Below, in pieces: positions 59,320 to 64,000 of a stretch of 64,000 bases of DNA. This stretch comes from Ferruginibacter sp. (GTDB taxonomy: Bacteria; Bacteroidota; Bacteroidia; Chitinophagales; Chitinophagaceae). A model generated the notes under the pieces. That model was not told the DNA's origin. It searched no databases and saw only the letters and a list, made by a program, of their open reading frames with translations. Positions within the stretch are counted from its first letter, which is position 1. Each line of letters opens with the position of its first letter. The stretch is taken from the NCBI GenBank assembly GCA_016786725.1, contig JAEUVU010000007.1:434001-498000 (forward strand), in the 5' to 3' direction. The translations under genes and the position numbers were made by a program.

Positions 59320-61626
59320 TTACCAGTTTGCCCTCAGGCCAATTATTAAATTTCTGCCCCCCGCAGAAAAGCCGGAAGCAAAAGCACGGTAGTTTCTATC
59401 CAGGATATTTTCTACCCCAAGCTGTACCTGTAATTTTTTTATTACCTGTACACTTCCTTTACAGTTAAGGGTCATCCAGGAAGGCATGCCGTCTGCAGTT
59501 GCATACTGAGCATTGTCCTCACCATCTGCATTATATTGATCCAGGCGTTTCCAGCCATTGTATAGCAGGTAAACTTCGGTATTAAAAATCTTATGCTGAT
59601 AAGTAATACTTGTTTTGCCCATCAATGGCGGAATGTGATCTAATGGCTTGCTGGATACATTCCTGTTTACAAGTGCATATGTGCCATTGGATTGTTTTTC
59701 GTAAACAGAATTGGTTTTAGAAGCATCAGTTTTAAAACGGCCTTTTGTATAAGACAGGGTACTGTTAAAACCAAGACCCTTGTAAACATTTGCGGCAATA
59801 TTAAAAGTAAAGCCATAAAGGTTTGCCTTATTTACATTCTGGCTTGCCAAAACCTGGCTTTTTACACCGTTATAGATAATTGAATCCTGGCCATTTAGTT
59901 TGAAAGGTGCTTTTATAATTGCATTTCTGAACAATGTATAAAATCCGGTTAGTTCTATATTTACTTTTTCGGCAATGCGCTGACCGATGGTAAGATCAAA
60001 ATTGTAAGTGTACTCAGGTTTAAGGTCAGCATTTGGAACCACAACCTGTCTTGCAGCTGTTGCTGATTCAAATATCTTGGCAAGGTCATCAATATTAGGC
60101 GCCCTGAAGCCTGAAGAAACTGATGCTTTTATTGTAGTGTTTGCAACAGGATTATATACAATACCAATATTGCCTGTAACAGCAAAACTGTTTTGTTTTA
60201 CTGCTGTATCAGGCAAGTTTAAAAAAGAATTATCCTGCACATTGCTTTGCAGGCTGATGGATTGAAAACGGATACCATCATTCAGCACCATTTTTTTATT
60301 TTTGAATTTATATAAGTGCTGGGCAAAAATGCCAAAGTTGTTCATTTTGTTTTTACCGTCAGGATAGCGGGTAGGTATTTTGGTAACCGCACCGGTATTT
60401 AAATTTGTTCTGGTTGCCTTCGATTTTACATCGTTTAACTGTGCATCCACGCCAACAGCAAGTTCACTGTTGCCAATATCTTTTCTGCCGCTTATACTTA
60501 TTCCGAATACTTTCACTTTTTCAACCTGGCTGTCAAAACGGTCGTAACGCCTGTATTCCCTGGTTTGCCTGCTTTCCTCGATATCCTGGTAATTGATATT
60601 GGCTTTAAGTGCATCTACAAAACCCAGTTTGGTTGCGTTTAGTTCATAGGCGCCCAGTATTCTTTTTTGCGGACCGTAATACCATTCTGCATAGCGGAGT
60701 GTAGTGCCAATAGAACCGCCAAAATTCCTGATATCCTGCAACCTGTCATACCGGGGAACATCAGTGGTATTCGATAATTGAAAATTCAACGAGTGAGAAA
60801 CGTGTTCATTCTGCTTAAACAAAAGTTTTTGAATGATATCCCATTGCTTGTATCCCGAAAATTTTTGTACCCTGTCATCTTTGTTTGTTAATACGGTATC
60901 AATCCCGTTTATCCTGTCAATATAATTGCTTCTTCTTCCAAAACCGGGATATTTATCCAGGTATCTGCTTCCCATTTTCATATCGCCAAAATCGCTGTAA
61001 TTATAAGATTGAAACCACGCAAATTTTTTACCGCCAATACTTGCGTCGGCATGTATGGTTTTTTCGTTATTGACGCTGCTGTACCTGGTAAATGCAGAGC
61101 CTGTTGTAAGAAATTTTTTATCGCCTGATAATACAGGAGATTTGGTTATGAGGTGAACGATACCGCCCAATGCATCGCTGCCATAAATGGTAGAGGAGGG
61201 GCCATACATCACTTCCACACGGCTCATTGAGTTTTGATCGGTAGTGATTACATTTTGCAAATGACCGCTTCTGTAAATGGCATTATTCATTCTCACGCCA
61301 TCTACAACCAATAACACACGACTGGCTTCAAAACCACGCAATACCGGGCTGCTGCCGCCTTGCTGGCTTTTTTGTACAAACACTTTTCCGGTATTGATCA
61401 GCAGGTCGCCTGTATTCTGGGCATTGCTTTGTGCAATGGTTTTAGCGCTGATGACATCTATTTTTTGAGCTATATTTTTTCTTTTTTCTGCAAAATTGCT
61501 TGCAGAAATAACTACTTCTTCCAGGTTAAGTTCCTTTATGGTTGTATCCTTTGAATTTTTATTTTGCTGGGCAAAACCGCTACAGGCAAAAAACAGTATG
61601 CCACATGATATAAATATTTTCTTCAT
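59320..61626 (-). CDS. TonB-dependent outer-membrane receptor (haem-receptor-like)
   Basis: 768 aa from ATG 61626; signal MKKIFISCGILFFACSGFAQ. The plug has LNLEEVVISASNFAEKRKNI, SSPVLRGFEASRVLLVVDGV and VEVMYGPSSTIYGSDALGG; the barrel ends GRNLIIGLRANW. There is no N-terminal carboxypeptidase-like domain and no SusD gene nearby, so it is not a SusC. The plug wording and a FRAP box (SGFRAPNIDDL) followed by PNADL resemble haem/haemoglobin receptors, whose second box is NPNL, but I see no histidine between them. A haem-binding c-type protein gene lies upstream in the same direction, which favours a haem or metal substrate. Confidence 0.9.
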   Translation of the reverse strand: MKKIFISCGILFFACSGFAQQNKNSKDTTIKELNLEEVVISASNFAEKRKNIAQKIDVISAKTIAQSNAQNTGDLLINTGKVFVQKSQQGGSSPVLRGFEASRVLLVVDGVRMNNAIYRSGHLQNVITTDQNSMSRVEVMYGPSSTIYGSDALGGIVHLITKSPVLSGDKKFLTTGSAFTRYSSVNNEKTIHADASIGGKKFAWFQSYNYSDFGDMKMGSRYLDKYPGFGRRSNYIDRINGIDTVLTNKDDRVQKFSGYKQWDIIQKLLFKQNEHVSHSLNFQLSNTTDVPRYDRLQDIRNFGGSIGTTLRYAEWYYGPQKRILGAYELNATKLGFVDALKANINYQDIEESRQTREYRRYDRFDSQVEKVKVFGISISGRKDIGNSELAVGVDAQLNDVKSKATRTNLNTGAVTKIPTRYPDGKNKMNNFGIFAQHLYKFKNKKMVLNDGIRFQSISLQSNVQDNSFLNLPDTAVKQNSFAVTGNIGIVYNPVANTTIKASVSSGFRAPNIDDLAKIFESATAARQVVVPNADLKPEYTYNFDLTIGQRIAEKVNIELTGFYTLFRNAIIKAPFKLNGQDSIIYNGVKSQVLASQNVNKANLYGFTFNIAANVYKGLGFNSTLSYTKGRFKTDASKTNSVYEKQSNGTYALVNRNVSSKPLDHIPPLMGKTSITYQHKIFNTEVYLLYNGWKRLDQYNADGEDNAQYATADGMPSWMTLNCKGSVQVIKKLQVQLGVENILDRNYRAFASGFSAGGRNLIIGLRANW

Positions 61627-61724
61627 GAAAATTGATTTAATGAAATAATAAATGTTCACTATGCCTCAGCATAACGAACCTGCACTTTTACAAGTGCTTA
61701 AAAAAAGCTTGGAATATGAAACCT

Positions 61725-62231
61725 TTAGCAGGGCGGGTGTATGGGCAGCCGGCAGGGGGCAGCCGGTATCATTTCATCAAACTGGTAGTATTGTTGAGAA
61801 ATAAATTTCCAGCTAATGTCAGAAATTACCTCATATTTAATAATAAAGGCAGGAAAAAAAAGAAATTCAATTGCCTGGTTATTAAACGGGTTGCCTGATT
61901 TGTTTTTTTGCAAAGCAAGCTTTACTATCTGTTGCACCAGTTTATCTTCCTTATGATCAAAAAAACCTGTTAACGATATTTCGTTTGCATTTACCGAAAA
62001 AGATTTTACGTCAAACAGTTTTCCATCATACAGTATTTCTTTATCGGGCTTTACCCAGTAAATTGCTGAAGCAGAAACGGTGATGGTAACAAGGGTTTCT
62101 TTGCTGAACCGTTCATTGCGCTGATGCTGTGCAATCCGTTGCTTTACCAATACTGCTACAGCAAAAAAAAGCGGTATTGCCAATATGAGCAATAGTATAA
62201 AAGCAGCGGTTATTTTTTTTAAGCAGCGCAT
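61725..62231 (-). CDS. Membrane-anchored protein of unknown function
   Basis: 168 aa from ATG 62231 (MRCLKKITAAFILLLILAIP). One N-terminal membrane helix, then a periplasmic domain: ETLVTITVSASAIYWVKPDK, FDVKSFSVNANEISLTGFFD, HKEDKLVQQIVKLALQ and YEVISDISWKF. The C-terminus has CRLPIHPPC. Unknown family. It lies between the TonB-receptor and haem-binding genes and may be part of the same transport function. Confidence 0.75.
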   Translation of the reverse strand: MRCLKKITAAFILLLILAIPLFFAVAVLVKQRIAQHQRNERFSKETLVTITVSASAIYWVKPDKEILYDGKLFDVKSFSVNANEISLTGFFDHKEDKLVQQIVKLALQKNKSGNPFNNQAIEFLFFPAFIIKYEVISDISWKFISQQYYQFDEMIPAAPCRLPIHPPC

Positions 62232-62259
62232 TAAAATGAGTAGAGAGCAAATGTAGCCC

Positions 62260-62757
62260 TTATTTTTTTCTGATAAGGCTGTCAATGGGGTGCCTGGCTT
62301 TCATCGTGTCCATAACACTGTTAACCCAATTGGCCACTGTAAGTTTCTGCTCTTTATTAAGGCTGGCATCTGTGTGAACCCATAAGTAAGAATTCAGCGG
62401 CATCTCACCCTCTTTTACCATTTCATTTGTTTCTTCAAGTTTGTGATATTGTTTGCGTAAAGAGTAAGCAGCAAACTCAGAAAAGTTTAGATGTTTTTTA
62501 CCATCCACCACATGGTTATTCAACCACCAGGCAACAGGTTGTACTTCGGCGTACCAGGGATAAACAGTGTTATTGCTGTGGCAATCATTGCAACTGGTTT
62601 TTAAAATAGACTGCACATCTGCCGGTACGGCATACAATGTGCTGATATCATTTTTGCTTATCCCTTCAGCTTTATTTTTTGTTGGGCGAAAAAACTGGAT
62701 AATAACAAAAGCAAGCAACAATACCTGAAAACTCCTTTTTAAAATTTTTTTAAACAT
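62260..62757 (-). CDS. Haem-binding domain (c-type) protein
   Basis: 165 aa. One N-terminal membrane anchor (QVLLLAFVIIQFF), then a haem-binding domain with the CNDCH motif (CxxCH) in LKTSCNDCHSNNTVYPWYAE. Conserved WWLNNHVVDGKKHLNFSEF and MPLNSYLWVHTDASLN, with a methionine as a likely second ligand, match the Haem_bd family. It is membrane-tethered in the periplasm and probably carries electrons. gpmI ends 11 bases upstream, but the partner is unclear. Confidence 0.9.
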   Translation of the reverse strand: MFKKILKRSFQVLLLAFVIIQFFRPTKNKAEGISKNDISTLYAVPADVQSILKTSCNDCHSNNTVYPWYAEVQPVAWWLNNHVVDGKKHLNFSEFAAYSLRKQYHKLEETNEMVKEGEMPLNSYLWVHTDASLNKEQKLTVANWVNSVMDTMKARHPIDSLIRKK

Positions 62758-62768
62758 AGTTGGTGTAT

Positions 62769-64000
62769 TTAATCAATTAAAATATTTCCTGTCATTTCTT
62801 TTGGTACCGGCAGATCCATCAGTTTTAAAATTGTTGGTGCAATATCGCCCAGTTTTCCAGGCTTAATAGTTCCATTCCAGTTGTTGTCAATTAAAAAAAG
62901 CGGAACCAGGTTTAAAGTATGTGCTGTATTGGGTGTTCCATCTTCATTTATTGCATAATCAGCATTGCCATGATCAGCCGTTAAAAAAACAGCATAGTCA
63001 TTTTGCAAAGCAGCCGTAACAACTTTTTCAACACAGCTATCAACGGTTTCAACAGCCTTAATAACCGCTTCCCAAACACCCGTATGGCCTACCATATCTG
63101 CATTTGCAAAGTTGAGGCAGATAAAATCTGCCGACTTGTTATTGATCTCCGCAACAATAGCATCCGTTACTGCGAGGGCGCTCATCTCTGGCTGCAGATC
63201 ATATGTAGCAACTTTGGGAGATGGAATCATGATCCTTTTTTCGCCTTCAAAGGGTACTTCTCTGCCGCCGCTGAAAAAGAAACTTACATGCGGATATTTT
63301 TCTGTTTCAGCAATGCGTATCTGTGTTTTTTGGTTTTGAGCCAGTATCTCACCAAGCGTATTTTTCAGGTCATCATTATCAAAAATGATATTTACATTTT
63401 TAAATTTCTGATCATACTGTGTCATGGTCGTATAATGAAGCGCCATTTTTTTCATGCCAAATTCCGTCATATCGGTTTGCGTAAGTACTTCGGTAATTTC
63501 CCTGCACCTGTCGGTTCTGAAATTAAAGCAGATCACGGCATCTCCATCCGCAATTTTTGTATTTGAAAGGTTTTGATTAATGATGGGCTTGATAAACTCA
63601 TCTGTTATTCCTTCCTGGTAAGATCTTTCAACAGCAGCCAGTACATCGTAAGTTTTGTTGCCACCGTCATTAACCAATGCATCGTAGGCAAGTTTTATCC
63701 GTTCCCAACGCTTGTCACGGTCCATTGCATAATAGCGGCCGGTGATGCTGGCAATTTTACCAACCGTTGCATCAAGATGATTTTGCAGATCGGTTAAAAA
63801 TCCAAGCCCGCTTTTAGGGTCTGTATCCCTCCCATCAGTAAAAGCATGAATCAAAACATTGCTCAATCCGGCATCTTTGCAGATGTTGGTTAAGGCTTTA
63901 AGATGATTTAAATGAGAATGTACGCCGCCATCGCTTACCAAACCAATAAGATGAAGGGGCTTGTTATTTTCGCTGGCATAACGGATAGCATTTTGCAGTG
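62769..64000 (-). CDS. gpmI: 2,3-bisphosphoglycerate-independent phosphoglycerate mutase (N-terminus outside window)
   Basis: Interconverts 3- and 2-phosphoglycerate using two metal ions. At least 410 codons are visible; the frame runs off the right edge with ...LQNAIRYASENNKPLHLIGL, so about the first 100 residues, with the catalytic serine, are missing. Visible family motifs include LVSDGGVHSHLNHL, HAFTDGRDTDPKSG, YYAMDRDKRWERIKLAY, FNFRTDRCREITEV and LTADHGNADYAINEDG. The ATG-like start seen at 63941 is internal and should not be used. It overlaps no other gene. Confidence 0.96.
   Translation of the reverse strand, partial: LQNAIRYASENNKPLHLIGLVSDGGVHSHLNHLKALTNICKDAGLSNVLIHAFTDGRDTDPKSGLGFLTDLQNHLDATVGKIASITGRYYAMDRDKRWERIKLAYDALVNDGGNKTYDVLAAVERSYQEGITDEFIKPIINQNLSNTKIADGDAVICFNFRTDRCREITEVLTQTDMTEFGMKKMALHYTTMTQYDQKFKNVNIIFDNDDLKNTLGEILAQNQKTQIRIAETEKYPHVSFFFSGGREVPFEGEKRIMIPSPKVATYDLQPEMSALAVTDAIVAEINNKSADFICLNFANADMVGHTGVWEAVIKAVETVDSCVEKVVTAALQNDYAVFLTADHGNADYAINEDGTPNTAHTLNLVPLFLIDNNWNGTIKPGKLGDIAPTILKLMDLPVPKEMTGNILID

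Noticed and set aside
1-64000. CRISPR arrays, tRNA or rRNA genes, prophage, intact IS elements
   Set aside because: No regularly spaced direct repeats, cloverleaf-like segments, rRNA signatures, or transposase/integrase frames were seen on either strand.

Overview
The window looks like chromosomal DNA of a Bacteroidota bacterium, most likely family Chitinophagaceae. The evidence is a complete gldKLMN type IX secretion/gliding core, a DUF4271-hemD pair ahead of it, TonB-dependent and BamA-like outer-membrane proteins, LytS/LytTR and TPR-histidine-kinase regulators, and one near-perfect Bacteroidota promoter (TTTG-N18-TATTTTTG before acpP). Shine-Dalgarno sequences are largely absent. I saw no rRNA, tRNA, CRISPR array, prophage or intact insertion sequence.

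Layout. 1-8010 (+): the distal half of a complex I operon, nuoH-I-J-K-L-M-N, plus one unknown proline-rich gene. 8186-10942 (+): pyruvate phosphate dikinase. 11479-19271 (-): a redox block made of a GltD-like NAD(P)/Fe-S protein, pyruvate:ferredoxin oxidoreductase (nifJ), a dihydroorotate-dehydrogenase-like flavoprotein, a U32 (TrhP-like) protein and a one-cluster ferredoxin. 19431-21753 (-): glyS, a MazG-type pyrophosphohydrolase and dtd. 21894-23958 (+): three small exported proteins, one ending in a Tudor-knot-like domain. 24001-26493 (-): a LuxR-type response regulator and a TPR histidine kinase. 27276-30659 (+): a B12-dependent ribonucleotide reductase. 30880-39751: outer-membrane protein, two overlapping lipoproteins of unknown function, OmpA-like protein, LytTR/LytS pair and small hypotheticals. 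40510-43996 (+): acpP-fabF-rnc-gpsA. 44135-48896: hemW (-), then a BamA/TamA-like protein, DUF4271 protein and hemD (+). 49360-54195 (+): gldK-L-M-N. 54413-64000 (-): uvrC and a lipoprotein, an ECF sigma factor with a probable anti-sigma/beta-barrel fusion, a TonB receptor with a small membrane protein and a haem-binding c-type protein, and gpmI, which runs off the right edge.

How the genes fit together. Complex I, PPDK, PFOR with its Fe-S partners and GpmI cover pyruvate/PEP interconversion and electron delivery to quinone. gldKLMN builds the type IX secretion motor and ring. acpP-fabF-rnc-gpsA is a lipid-synthesis block.

The least explained feature is the set of palindromic fillers between genes. 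Several are long imperfect inverted repeats whose arms reiterate a short word (GTTTAG/CTAAAC, AGTCATTG/CAATGACT, CGTTTC/GAAACG). They sit directly on stop or start codons. A different family, a CCTCACCCC...CTCTCCAAAGGAGAG palindrome, forms a terminal-inverted-repeat element between nuoK and nuoL and also occurs in frame inside nuoL. A third case, a perfect 33-bp palindrome, lies between two copies of a 32-bp sequence that encodes the C-terminus of a neighbouring gene, which looks like the trace of an insertion. Positions were read by eye; ends of short elements may be off by a base.
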